Positions 1 to 6,117 are shown, counted from the stretch's first letter. The stretch is 6,695 bases of DNA from Massilia sp. UBA2604 (GCA_002339265.1 DDKG01000359.1:1-6695); one strand, 5' to 3'. The notes: a model not told the origin generated them from the letters alone. Translations and numbers: made by a program.

Positions 1-256
1 CTCGCAGGTGCTGGCCACGGCTGCCTATAACGCCGGTCCGGGGCGCTCGCGCACCTGGCGCGGCCGGCTCGACGCACCGATGGAAGGCGCGATCTTCGTC
101 GAGTCCATTCCCTTCACCGAAACGCGCGGCTATGTGCGCAATGTCCTGGCCAATGCCACCAACTATGCCTCGATCTTCGAGGGCAAGCCGCAATCGCTGA
201 AAGCGCGCCTGGGCACGGTGAGCCCGCGCCAGAGCAGCGGTTCGGTACTGGACTGA
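1..256 (+). CDS. Soluble lytic murein transglycosylase (Slt70-like), 3' end only
   Basis: This is the last 84 complete codons of a gene that begins before the window; the reading frame starts at base 2. The visible protein contains the lytic transglycosylase motif AYNAGPGR followed by a Trp-Arg, and then FVESIPFTETRGYVRNVL. Both closely match the C-terminal catalytic domain of E. coli Slt70, a periplasmic enzyme that cleaves the MurNAc-GlcNAc bond of peptidoglycan to give 1,6-anhydromuropeptides. The catalytic glutamate lies upstream and cannot be checked. After the domain there is a short polar tail rich in Ser, Gln and Gly, ending in a TGA stop. The next gene starts 16 nt downstream on the same strand, so this gene probably heads or belongs to the same transcript. 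The family call is firm; which slt paralogue it is cannot be decided from this fragment. Confidence 0.88.
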   Translation, partial: SQVLATAAYNAGPGRSRTWRGRLDAPMEGAIFVESIPFTETRGYVRNVLANATNYASIFEGKPQSLKARLGTVSPRQSSGSVLD

Positions 257-272
257 AGGGAAGGGGGCAGGC

Positions 273-1241
273 ATGAGCGCGCGGCCCTTGAACGTGGTGC
301 TGATCGGCAGCACCGGCTTCATCGGCCAGCACCTGGCCGCGCGGCTGTCCGACGACGGCGTGGGCGTGCTGGCCTTGGCGCGCCACTACGAAAGCGCGAA
401 GCAGCTCACCATGCTGCCGGGTGTCGACGTCGACGTGGCCAATATCCACGACGACGCCGTGTTGCGCAAGCTGCTGGCCGGGCGCGACGCCGTGATCAAC
501 CTGGTCGGCGTGCTGCACGGCGGCCATGGCCGGCCCTATGGCGAGGGTTTCCGCCACCTGCACGTGGAGCTGCCGCGCCGCATCGCCGCCGCCTGCGCCG
601 ACGCCGGCGTCCCGCGCTACCTGCACATGAGCGCGCTCGGCGCCAGCGCTTCCAGCCCCTCGATGTATGGCCGCTCCAAGGCCGACGGCGAACTGGCCGC
701 GCGCAGCCAGCCGGCGGTCGCGGCCACCGTCTTCCGTCCCTCGGTGGTGTTCGGTCCCGGCGACCATTTCCTGACCATGTTCGCGCGCCTGCAGCGCCAT
801 CTGCCGCTGGTGCCGCTGGCATCCAGCCGCGCGCGCTTCCAGCCGGTGTACGTGGGCGACGTCGCCGCCGCCTTCTCCATCGCCCTGGCCCGGCCAGACT
901 TGCGCGAGGCCACGATCGAGCTGGGCGGCCCGGCGGTGTACACCCTGGGCGAGCTGGTGCGGCTGGCCGGCCGCTACGCCGGCCGCGAGCGCACGGTGGT
1001 GGGCTTGCCCGACTGGGTGGCGCGCCTGCAGGCGCGGCTGTTCGAATTGTTGCCCGGCGACCCCCTGGTCAGCCGCGATAACCTCGATTCGATGCTGGTC
1101 GATAATGTCGTGGCCGCCGGCGCCGACGTCTTGACAGCCGAGTCGCTGGGGATCAAGCTCACGGCAATCGAATCGGCCGCACCGCACTACCTCAACCGGC
1201 ACGACCGCCTCGACGACTTTCGCCGCCACGCCGACCGCTGA
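273..1241 (+). CDS. NDUFA9-like atypical short-chain dehydrogenase / NAD(P)-binding epimerase family protein
   Basis: A 322-residue protein with a Rossmann fold at its N terminus: the dinucleotide-binding motif GSTGFIG is at residues 12-18 (GxxGxxG). A Tyr-x-x-x-Lys pair of the extended SDR type is at Y132 and K136 (YGRSK), and FRPSVVFGPGD at about 154-164 is typical of the NDUFA9 (complex I 39-kDa subunit) branch of atypical SDRs. In mitochondria that protein is a nucleotide-binding accessory subunit of complex I. The bacterial homologues are mostly uncharacterised, and a specific substrate should not be assumed. No signal peptide or membrane segment is evident, so it is probably cytoplasmic. 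The ATG is preceded by a purine-rich AGGGGG block about 6 nt upstream, which supports this start. It sits 16 nt after the transglycosylase and 18 nt before the GST gene. Length is normal for the family. Confidence 0.88.
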   Translation: MSARPLNVVLIGSTGFIGQHLAARLSDDGVGVLALARHYESAKQLTMLPGVDVDVANIHDDAVLRKLLAGRDAVINLVGVLHGGHGRPYGEGFRHLHVELPRRIAAACADAGVPRYLHMSALGASASSPSMYGRSKADGELAARSQPAVAATVFRPSVVFGPGDHFLTMFARLQRHLPLVPLASSRARFQPVYVGDVAAAFSIALARPDLREATIELGGPAVYTLGELVRLAGRYAGRERTVVGLPDWVARLQARLFELLPGDPLVSRDNLDSMLVDNVVAAGADVLTAESLGIKLTAIESAAPHYLNRHDRLDDFRRHADR

Positions 1242-1259
1242 ACAACCTACGACAAACCA

Positions 1260-1979
1260 ATGCAGACCATCGAACGCGACCCCATCCTCGCGCGCACGCT
1301 AGACGCGACCCGTAATCCCGGTTTAACCCTGATCATCGGCAACAAGAACGTGTCCTCCTGGTCGATGCGGCCCTGGGTGGCGGCGATGGCCTTCGGCATC
1401 CCGTTCACCGAAGTGAAAGTCTTGCTCGACCAGCCCGACACCGCCAACCAGATCGCGCGCTACTCGCACGCGGGCCGGGTGCCGGTCTTGATGTCGGGCG
1501 ACATGACGGTCTGGGACAGCCTGGCCATCATCGAATACCTGGCCGAGCAGTTCCCCGATAAGCACATGTGGCCGCAGGACGTGGCCGCGCGCGCGCTGGC
1601 GCGCTCGATCGTGGCCGAGATGCATTCCGGCTTCGGCGAGCTGCGTAACGGCATGTCGATGAACATCCAGGCGCGCCTGCCGGGCCGCGGCCGAACGCCC
1701 GGCGTCCAGGCCGACATCGGCCGCATCTGCGAAATCTGGGAAGACTGCCTGTCGCGCTTCGGCCACCACCAGTACCTGTTCGGCGAGTTCTCGATCGCCG
1801 ACGCCTTCTATGCGCCGGTGGTGTGCCGCTTCCAGACCTATGGCGTGGCGCTGGCCCCCGCATTGCAGGCCTATTGCGACCGCGTGCTGGCGCATCCGGC
1901 AGTAGCGCGCTGGGTCAAGGACGCCATGGCCGAGACCGACCCGACCCCGCTGCACGACGCCGATTTGCCGGACGAATGA
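1260..1979 (+). CDS. Glutathione S-transferase-like protein
   Basis: A 239-residue soluble protein with the two-domain GST layout. The thioredoxin-like N-terminal domain begins with LTLIIGNKNVSSWSMRPW (residues 22-39), where a Ser at 32 or 33 takes the place of the catalytic Tyr/Ser/Cys. The cis-proline motif RVPVL is at 73-77, and WDSLAIIEYLAE (85-96) supplies the Asp-Ser pair that normally contacts the gamma-glutamyl group of glutathione. The all-helical C-terminal domain carries GEFSIADAFYAPV (175-187) with the N-capping S178 and D181. Substrate is unknown; detoxification or an isomerase-type reaction are both possible. About 20 residues precede the first beta strand, more than in many relatives, and no convincing Shine-Dalgarno precedes the ATG at 1260, so the true start is uncertain although no better ATG exists downstream. 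The gene's TGA sits next to the cca start, suggesting translational coupling. Confidence 0.87.
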   Translation: MQTIERDPILARTLDATRNPGLTLIIGNKNVSSWSMRPWVAAMAFGIPFTEVKVLLDQPDTANQIARYSHAGRVPVLMSGDMTVWDSLAIIEYLAEQFPDKHMWPQDVAARALARSIVAEMHSGFGELRNGMSMNIQARLPGRGRTPGVQADIGRICEIWEDCLSRFGHHQYLFGEFSIADAFYAPVVCRFQTYGVALAPALQAYCDRVLAHPAVARWVKDAMAETDPTPLHDADLPDE

Positions 1980-1981
1980 CG

Positions 1982-3085
1982 ATGCGCAGCTATGTCGTCG
2001 GCGGCGCCGTGCGCGACGCCCTGCTGGGCCTGCCCGTGAAGGACCACGACCACGTGGTGGTCGGCGCCACGCCCGAGCAGATGCTCGAGGCGGGTTTTCG
2101 CGCCGTCGGCAAGGATTTCCCGGTGTTCCTGCATCCGCGCACGCACGAGGAATACGCGCTGGCGCGTACCGAGCGCAAGACCGCGCCGGGCTACCACGGC
2201 TTCGTGTTCCACGCCGCCCCCGACGTCACCCTGGAACAGGACCTGGTGCGGCGCGACCTGACCATCAACGCCATGGCGCAGGCCGAGGACGGCAGCATCG
2301 TCGACCCGCACAACGGCCGCCAAGACCTGCAGGCGCGCCTGTTCCGCCACGTGTCCGATGCCTTCGCCGAAGACCCGGTGCGGATCCTGCGCATTGCCCG
2401 CTTCGCCGCGCGCCTGCCCGAGTTCACGGTGGCTGCGGAGACCAATGCCCTGATGCGCCGCATGGTCGACGAGGGCGAGGTCGACGCCCTGGTGCCCGAG
2501 CGCGTCTGGCAAGAGCTGGCGCGCGGCCTGTTGGAGCGCCAGCCGTCGCGCATGTTCGAGGTGCTGCGCGATAGCGGCGCGCTGGCGCGCATCCTGCCCG
2601 AACTCGATGCCTTGTGGGATGAACCCCTGCTGCGCACGATCGACCACGCCGCCGCGCTCGGCCACCCGCTGGAGGTGCGCTTCGCCGTGCTGATGCGCGG
2701 CTTGACGGACGTCGAGACGATCCAGGCCGTGTGCAAGCGCCTCAAGGTGCCGAATGAGTGCCGCGACCTGGCCGTGATGACGGCGCGCGAGCAGGGCGAG
2801 ATTGGCCGCGCCCTGGCGCTGTCCGCCGAAGCCGTCGTGACGCTGTTCGAGCGCTCCGACGCCTTCCGTAAACCAGAGCGCTTCGCCCAGATGCTGCTGG
2901 CGGCCGACTGCGGCGAAGGCGAGCGGCCCCAGGGGCCACATCTGTCGCACGCCCTGGACGCGGCGCGCGCCGTGAATGCGGGCGAAGTCGCGGCGCGCCA
3001 TGCCGAGCGCAAGAACGAGATTCCCGGCGCGGTCCACGCGGCGCGTGTCGACGCAGTCGCCAAGGTGTTGCATCAAACCAACTAA
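1982..3085 (+). CDS. cca: CCA-adding tRNA nucleotidyltransferase (class II) lacking HD-domain residues
   Basis: It adds or repairs the 3'-terminal CCA of tRNAs using CTP and ATP, in the cytoplasm. The N-terminal half aligns with E. coli Cca almost residue for residue: VVGGAVRDALLG (5-16), the metal-binding carboxylates D21 and D23 in KDHDHVVVG, HPRTHEEYALARTERK (51-66), RRDLTINA (90-97), EDPVRILRIARFAAR (130-144) and PERVWQEL (172-179). The product is 367 residues, clearly shorter than the 412 of the E. coli enzyme. The shortening falls in the C-terminal half: where E. coli has the HD pair in FATLCHDLGKG, this protein reads FAVLMRGLTD (234-243), and the following His-rich loop is absent. Phosphodiesterase and phosphatase activities are therefore not expected. 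The ATG at 1982 matches the E. coli start and lies 9 nt after GGA. The ATG at 1976, overlapping the GST stop as ATGA, is an alternative adding two residues. Confidence 0.93.
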   Translation: MRSYVVGGAVRDALLGLPVKDHDHVVVGATPEQMLEAGFRAVGKDFPVFLHPRTHEEYALARTERKTAPGYHGFVFHAAPDVTLEQDLVRRDLTINAMAQAEDGSIVDPHNGRQDLQARLFRHVSDAFAEDPVRILRIARFAARLPEFTVAAETNALMRRMVDEGEVDALVPERVWQELARGLLERQPSRMFEVLRDSGALARILPELDALWDEPLLRTIDHAAALGHPLEVRFAVLMRGLTDVETIQAVCKRLKVPNECRDLAVMTAREQGEIGRALALSAEAVVTLFERSDAFRKPERFAQMLLAADCGEGERPQGPHLSHALDAARAVNAGEVAARHAERKNEIPGAVHAARVDAVAKVLHQTN

Positions 3086-3090
3086 ATCGC

Positions 3091-3107
3091 CGCGTATTGA
3101 CGCGTTT
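3091..3107 (+). terminator. Weak hairpin after cca, possible terminator
   Basis: Six bases after the cca stop, CGCGT (3091-3095) and ACGCG (3100-3104) form a 5-bp stem around the loop ATTG, followed by TTTAGTT. The stem is short and the T-run is broken, so it is at best a partial intrinsic terminator. Its position at the end of the four-gene cluster and before a gene with its own leader makes it plausible. Confidence 0.25.
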
Positions 3108-3126
3108 AGTTACATGTAGTTACATG
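3107..3126 (+). repeat. Exact tandem 10-bp direct repeat upstream of the diguanylate cyclase gene
   Basis: TAGTTACATG occurs twice with no gap (3107-3116 and 3117-3126). The junction contains the palindrome TACATGTA. The two copies are about one helical turn apart, a spacing that suits cooperative protein binding, and they lie 70-89 nt before the chosen start codon of the cyclase gene. The repeat itself is plain in the sequence; a regulatory role is inference. Confidence 0.6.
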
Positions 3127-3151
3127 GTGCGTGTAGTGCGGCCCATCGTTT

Positions 3152-3160
3152 TGCTATCCT
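3152..3160 (+). promoter_or_regulatory. Possible extended -10 promoter element for the diguanylate cyclase gene
   Basis: TGCTATCCT fits an extended -10 element (TG, one base, then TATCCT, four of six matches to TATAAT). No good -35 hexamer is found 16-18 nt upstream. A second AT-rich hexamer, TAAATT at 3171-3176, is a competing choice. The gap between cca and the cyclase gene (110 nt) is large enough to need its own promoter, but the exact element is not secure. Confidence 0.3.
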
Positions 3161-3184
3161 TCAGTAACTGTAAATTGTTGCGTT

Positions 3185-3188
3185 GGAG
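3185..3188 (+). promoter_or_regulatory. Ribosome binding site deciding the diguanylate cyclase start
   Basis: GGAG at 3185-3188, within TTGGAGAA, lies 7 nt before the ATG at 3196. This is the best Shine-Dalgarno match in the region. It places the start there rather than at the TTG at 3097, which would add 33 residues without an RBS and with a composition unlike the rest of the protein. Confidence 0.75.
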
Positions 3189-3195
3189 AAAAACG

Positions 3196-4818
3196 ATGTT
3201 CACCTTGCTGGCACGGCGTGTTGCAAGCTGGAGCCGGCGCCGTCGCGTGCTGCTGGCAAGCCTGGCGGTCATCTTCATGAGCGCGGTGCTGGTATTTCTC
3301 TACATCCGCACCGACGCGGTGGACCCGGAAATCCGCAACAGTGTCATGCTCAACCTGCGCGAGCTCGAAAAGCTCGACGCCGAATGGGACGCCAACATCC
3401 TGCGCGCGCATACCGGGCGCGCCGCCACCCCGCTCGACCTCACCTCGCAAGTGCCGCGCATACACGACCTGATGGCGCGCCTGGGCGACACCCTGCCGCT
3501 CACCGGCGACAGCGCCGCCCAGTCCGCCTACGCCGAGCTGCAGGAGGCGCTGCAAGGCAAGGAGCAGCTGGTCGCCCAGTTCGCCAAGCACAATCCGCCG
3601 CTGCGGGCGGCGCTGCTGCACATGCCGCCGGCCGTGGCCGACCTCAAGACCGAGATTTCGGGCATCGAAGGCGCGCTGGCGCCGGGCCGCATCGTGGTGC
3701 GGCTCGACACCACCCTGAACGCGCTGCTGACCGAGACCCTGCGCTACAACATCGCGCCGAGCCCGGCGCTGGCGGCGCGCATCGACGAAATCCTGGGCGA
3801 CGTCGCGGCCCAGCAGATCGCCTTCTCTCCGGCCGTGAACGACAAGATGGACGCCGTGATCGCCAGCAGCCGCGTGATCCTGGAAAAACGCCCATTGGAA
3901 AACCTGCTTGAGGCGCAGATCGCCGCCGCCGGCAGCGACGCCGCGCTCGACCGCCTGGAGCGCGAATTCGACCGTTCCTTCGAGGCCGTGCTGCTCGAGC
4001 GCCAGCGCTTTCGCGGCTACCTGTTCGCCTACAGCGCCGTGCTGATGGTATTGCTGGTCTATGCCGGCGCGCGCCTGCGCCGCAGCTACCGCATCATCGG
4101 CGTCGTCAACCGCCGCCTGCAGTCGGCCAACGAGACGCTGGAACAGCGTGTGGCCGAGCGCACCGCCGAACTGGAGGCGCAGTCGCGCCAGCTCGAGCGC
4201 CTGGCCCAGCACGACAGCCTGACCGGCCTGATCAACTACCGCCAGCTGACCCGCCTGCTGGAGCGGGCGCTGGCGCGCGCCGACCGCCGCGACAGCGTGG
4301 TGGTGCTGATGTTCATCGACCTGGACGGTTTCAAGGCGGTCAACGATACCTGGGGCCATGCGGCCGGCGACCTGGTGCTGCAGATGGTCGCGCGCCGGGT
4401 GCAGGCCAAGTTGCGCGCCGAGGATGCGCTGGCGCGCCTGGGCGGCGACGAATTCGTCATCCTGCTCGAGGACGTGGCCTCGGAGGCCGGCGCGCTGCGG
4501 GTGGCGCGCCTGGCCCTGGCCGAAATCGAATCGATCACCGAGGCCGACGGCCATGCGGTGACGATCTCGGCCAGCATCGGCATCGCCAGCGCGCGCGGCC
4601 AGGCCGGCGCCGCGCGCGGGCAGGAAGCGCTGCTGGCGGACGCCGACAAGGCGATGTACGCGGCCAAGCAGGCCGGGAAGGGACGTTTCGTGGTCAGCCC
4701 GCAATCGCAGTGGGTGGGCCAGGACCATTTGCCGGGACTGGCGCTGGACCATACGCCGCGCGACGCGACGTCTGATAGCACAGTAACTAGCACTACAGAC
4801 GCCGACCCGATCGGCTAG
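3196..4818 (+). CDS. Membrane-bound diguanylate cyclase with periplasmic helical (DAHL-like) sensor and GGDEF domain
   Basis: A 540-residue inner-membrane protein predicted to make cyclic di-GMP from two GTP. A basic N terminus (RRVASWSRRRR) precedes membrane segment 1 (about 18-37). A periplasmic, mostly helical region of about 235 residues follows, opening with NLRELEKLDAEWDANILRAHTG (53-74), which resembles the start of the DAHL sensor domain; its ligand is unknown. Membrane segment 2 is about 275-291, then a coiled coil (about 305-338, ANETLEQRVAERTAELEAQ), then the GGDEF domain. That domain shows DSLTGLINYRQL (340-351), FIDLDGFKAVND (373-384, metal-binding D375), the intact active site GGDEF (416-420) and the product-inhibition site RAED (407-410). 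All catalytic features are present, so the protein should be active. No EAL domain is present. The last 40 residues are Ser/Thr/Asp-rich and poorly ordered. The sensor name is less certain than the cyclase call. Confidence 0.92.
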   Translation: MFTLLARRVASWSRRRRVLLASLAVIFMSAVLVFLYIRTDAVDPEIRNSVMLNLRELEKLDAEWDANILRAHTGRAATPLDLTSQVPRIHDLMARLGDTLPLTGDSAAQSAYAELQEALQGKEQLVAQFAKHNPPLRAALLHMPPAVADLKTEISGIEGALAPGRIVVRLDTTLNALLTETLRYNIAPSPALAARIDEILGDVAAQQIAFSPAVNDKMDAVIASSRVILEKRPLENLLEAQIAAAGSDAALDRLEREFDRSFEAVLLERQRFRGYLFAYSAVLMVLLVYAGARLRRSYRIIGVVNRRLQSANETLEQRVAERTAELEAQSRQLERLAQHDSLTGLINYRQLTRLLERALARADRRDSVVVLMFIDLDGFKAVNDTWGHAAGDLVLQMVARRVQAKLRAEDALARLGGDEFVILLEDVASEAGALRVARLALAEIESITEADGHAVTISASIGIASARGQAGAARGQEALLADADKAMYAAKQAGKGRFVVSPQSQWVGQDHLPGLALDHTPRDATSDSTVTSTTDADPIG

Positions 4819-4821
4819 AAT
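4816..4821 (+). promoter_or_regulatory. Candidate -10 box for the GNAT gene
   Basis: TAGAAT, five of six matches to the sigma70 -10 consensus, overlaps the stop codon of the cyclase gene and lies 30 nt before the GNAT start. The bases before it (about 4770-4800) are noticeably more AT-rich than the surrounding coding DNA and contain TAGCAC twice, 12 nt apart (4776 and 4788). The best -35 candidate, ACTACA at 4792-4797 with an 18-nt spacer, is weak (three of six). Confidence 0.4.
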
Positions 4822-4851
4822 CGGATTGTTGCAGTACGTGAAGGTATCGAG

Positions 4852-5496
4852 ATGCTGGACAATCCGTTACGCCGCTGGATCCAGGGCCTGAGAGGCAAGA
4901 AGGGCCAGCCGCCGGTGCTGGTCAAGGAACTGGGCGAACGCGACCGCCGTCGCGTGCTGCGCCACCTGCTGGCGCTGGACCGCGACGACCGCCTGCTGCG
5001 CTTCGGCAGCATGATTCCGGACGAACAGATCGTGGCCTACGTGGACAAGATCGATTTCTCGCGCGACATCGTGTTCGGCGTGGTCAACAATGTATTCCAG
5101 CTGGTCGGCATGGGCCACCTGGCCTTCGCCTCGGCTGAGGGACGCAAGTCGACGACCAAGGAGCAGGTGGCCGAGTTCGGCGTGTCGGTGTCGAAGTCGG
5201 CGCGCGGCCAGGGCGTGGGCACGCGCCTGTTCCAGCGCGCGGCGATCCACTGCCGCAACTCGGACGTCGACACCCTCTACATGCAATGCCTGACCTCGAA
5301 CCAGACCATGATGCACATCGCCAAGAAGGCCGGCATGCGCATCAAGCGCGAGTATGGCGAAGCCGACGCCCACCTCGAACTGCCGCCGCCCAGCCCGGGC
5401 AGCGTGATGGCCGAGGCGCTGGAAGAGCAGTTCGCGGCGATCGATTACACGGTCAAGGCCAATACCCGCGCCGCGGTCAAATTCTTCAAGCGGTAG
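4852..5496 (+). CDS. GNAT-family N-acetyltransferase
   Basis: A 214-residue soluble protein. The GNAT acetyl-CoA-binding motif A is VSVSKSARGQGVGTRLFQRA (111-130), with the pyrophosphate-binding loop RGQGVG at 118-123. Motif B-like sequence LTSNQTMMHIAKKAGM (147-162) follows as expected, with the Asn-x-x-x-x-x-x-Ala-x-x-x-Gly pattern common in the fold. The N-terminal part, HLLALDRDDRLLRFG (38-52), is found in a group of bacterial GNATs of unknown substrate. The acceptor (small molecule, antibiotic or protein lysine) cannot be told from the sequence. GAAGG at 4840-4844, 7 nt before the ATG, supports the start. The gene begins 33 nt after the cyclase stop and probably has its own promoter. Its stop codon TAG forms part of the GTAG head of the REP-like repeat that follows, so the gene ends inside that element. 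Confidence 0.87.
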   Translation: MLDNPLRRWIQGLRGKKGQPPVLVKELGERDRRRVLRHLLALDRDDRLLRFGSMIPDEQIVAYVDKIDFSRDIVFGVVNNVFQLVGMGHLAFASAEGRKSTTKEQVAEFGVSVSKSARGQGVGTRLFQRAAIHCRNSDVDTLYMQCLTSNQTMMHIAKKAGMRIKREYGEADAHLELPPPSPGSVMAEALEEQFAAIDYTVKANTRAAVKFFKR

Positions 5497-5563
5497 GGTG
5501 GACGGGGTAGTTCAGGCCAGTGGCCTGAATTACGAACGTCCACGCGTCCAACGCACGCCACCC
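5493..5563. repeat. REP-like nested inverted repeat between convergent genes
   Basis: The outer stem is GTGGACG (5498-5504) with CGTCCAC (5537-5543). The inner stem is GTAGTTCAGGCC (5507-5518) with GGCCTGAATTAC (5522-5533), 12 bp with one G-T pair, closed by the 3-nt loop AGT. Only GG and GAA separate the two stems. The tetranucleotide GTAG stands at the 5' foot (5493-5496) and again at the foot of the inner stem, as in REP elements mobilised by RAYT transposases. A further GGGTGG (5496-5501) matches CCACCC (5558-5563). No T-run follows on either strand, so it is not a standard intrinsic terminator, though as RNA it could act as a transcript-end hairpin for both convergent genes. The inverted repeat is certain; REP membership is inferred. 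Confidence 0.7.
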
Positions 5564-5588
5564 GACCGAACATCATGATGGTGCCGCC

Positions 5589-6098
5589 TCACACCAACGG
5601 CATCGCCGTCGTTTCCTTGATGCGCTGCAGCGCAAAACTGGACTTCACGTCCAGCACCGCCGGGTGCTTGAGCAGGGTGCCCATCATGAAGCGCGAGAAG
5701 TGGTCCATGTCTTCCACGTGCACGCGCAGCAGGAAATCCATGTCGCCGGTCATCGCATAGCAGGCCACGACTTCCGGCCAGGTTCCCACCGACACCGCAA
5801 AATCGTTGCGCGGCGACGTCGCCGGCAAGCCCGGCTGGCGGGTGGCGCTGGCCACCTCGCTGTGCTTTTCCAGTCGCACATTCACATACGCCAATAGCCC
5901 CAACCCGATCTTGTCCGGGTCGAGCAGCGCCACGTACTGGCGAATCACGCCCGCTTCTTCGAGGCGTTTGATGCGGCGCAGGCAGGGCGACGGAGACAGG
6001 TTGACTCTTTCGGCCACATCCTGGTTCGACAGCCGGCCATCGCTTTGCAAGATCTCCAGGATCTTGCGGTCTGTTTTATCCAGCTCAATCTTCGACAT
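5589..6098 (-). CDS. Lrp/AsnC-family transcriptional regulator
   Basis: A 169-residue DNA-binding regulator. The N-terminal winged helix-turn-helix is LDKTDRKILEILQSDGRLSNQDVAERVNLSPSP-CLRRIKRLEEAGVI when read across residues 6-52, with the recognition helix at SPSPCLRRIKRLEEAG (35-50). The C-terminal RAM ligand-binding domain starts at about 67 and contains GTWPEVVACYAMTGDMDFLL (105-124); G118, D119, M120 and D121 are the turn that typically binds an amino-acid effector between subunits. The loop between LEKH and FAVSV (80-99) is about a dozen residues longer than in E. coli Lrp. The ATG at 6098 is preferred over a GTG two codons upstream (6104); a G-rich stretch just upstream could serve as the RBS. 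It is divergent from the 2-oxoacid oxidoreductase gene and so is likely its regulator. The effector is unknown, probably an aromatic or branched-chain amino acid. Confidence 0.92.
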   Translation of the reverse strand: MSKIELDKTDRKILEILQSDGRLSNQDVAERVNLSPSPCLRRIKRLEEAGVIRQYVALLDPDKIGLGLLAYVNVRLEKHSEVASATRQPGLPATSPRNDFAVSVGTWPEVVACYAMTGDMDFLLRVHVEDMDHFSRFMMGTLLKHPAVLDVKSSFALQRIKETTAMPLV

Positions 6099-6117
6099 AC
6101 CCACCCCAATCTAGACT

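Noticed and set aside
423..436. GTCGAC repeat within the NDUFA9-like gene
   Set aside because: It is a short in-frame repeat encoding Val-Asp-Val-Asp; ordinary codon repetition.
114..1229. 371-codon open frame on the minus strand opposite the NDUFA9-like gene
   Set aside because: It is a shadow of high-GC codon bias: the product is rich in Gly, Ala, Arg, His and Gln with no recognisable domain, while the plus strand encodes a clear protein family.
1823..1981. Longer start for cca inside the GST gene
   Set aside because: The extra 53 residues are an out-of-frame reading of GST coding DNA, and the E. coli Cca start aligns with the ATG at 1982.
1871..3076. 401-codon minus-strand open frame opposite cca
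   Set aside because: Its composition is that of an antisense frame (His, Gln, Ala, Gly rich) and it has no motif; the cca frame is beyond doubt.
3097..3195. TTG start giving the diguanylate cyclase 33 extra residues
   Set aside because: It has no RBS and would translate the leader region, including the tandem repeat; GGAG before the ATG at 3196 is much better, and that start gives a normal basic N terminus before the first membrane helix.
3154..4752. 532-codon minus-strand open frame opposite the diguanylate cyclase gene
   Set aside because: Long, but it exactly shadows a gene with strong third-position GC; the translation is low-complexity Gln/His/Arg/Gly without domains.
5498..5543. Classical Rho-independent terminator
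   Set aside because: The hairpin is strong but no T-run follows on either strand, so it was listed as a repeat instead.
6099..6104. GTG start two codons upstream for the Lrp/AsnC regulator
   Set aside because: The ATG at 6098 gives the usual MSKIELDKTD-type N terminus, and the GTG falls within the G-rich stretch likely to serve as the RBS.
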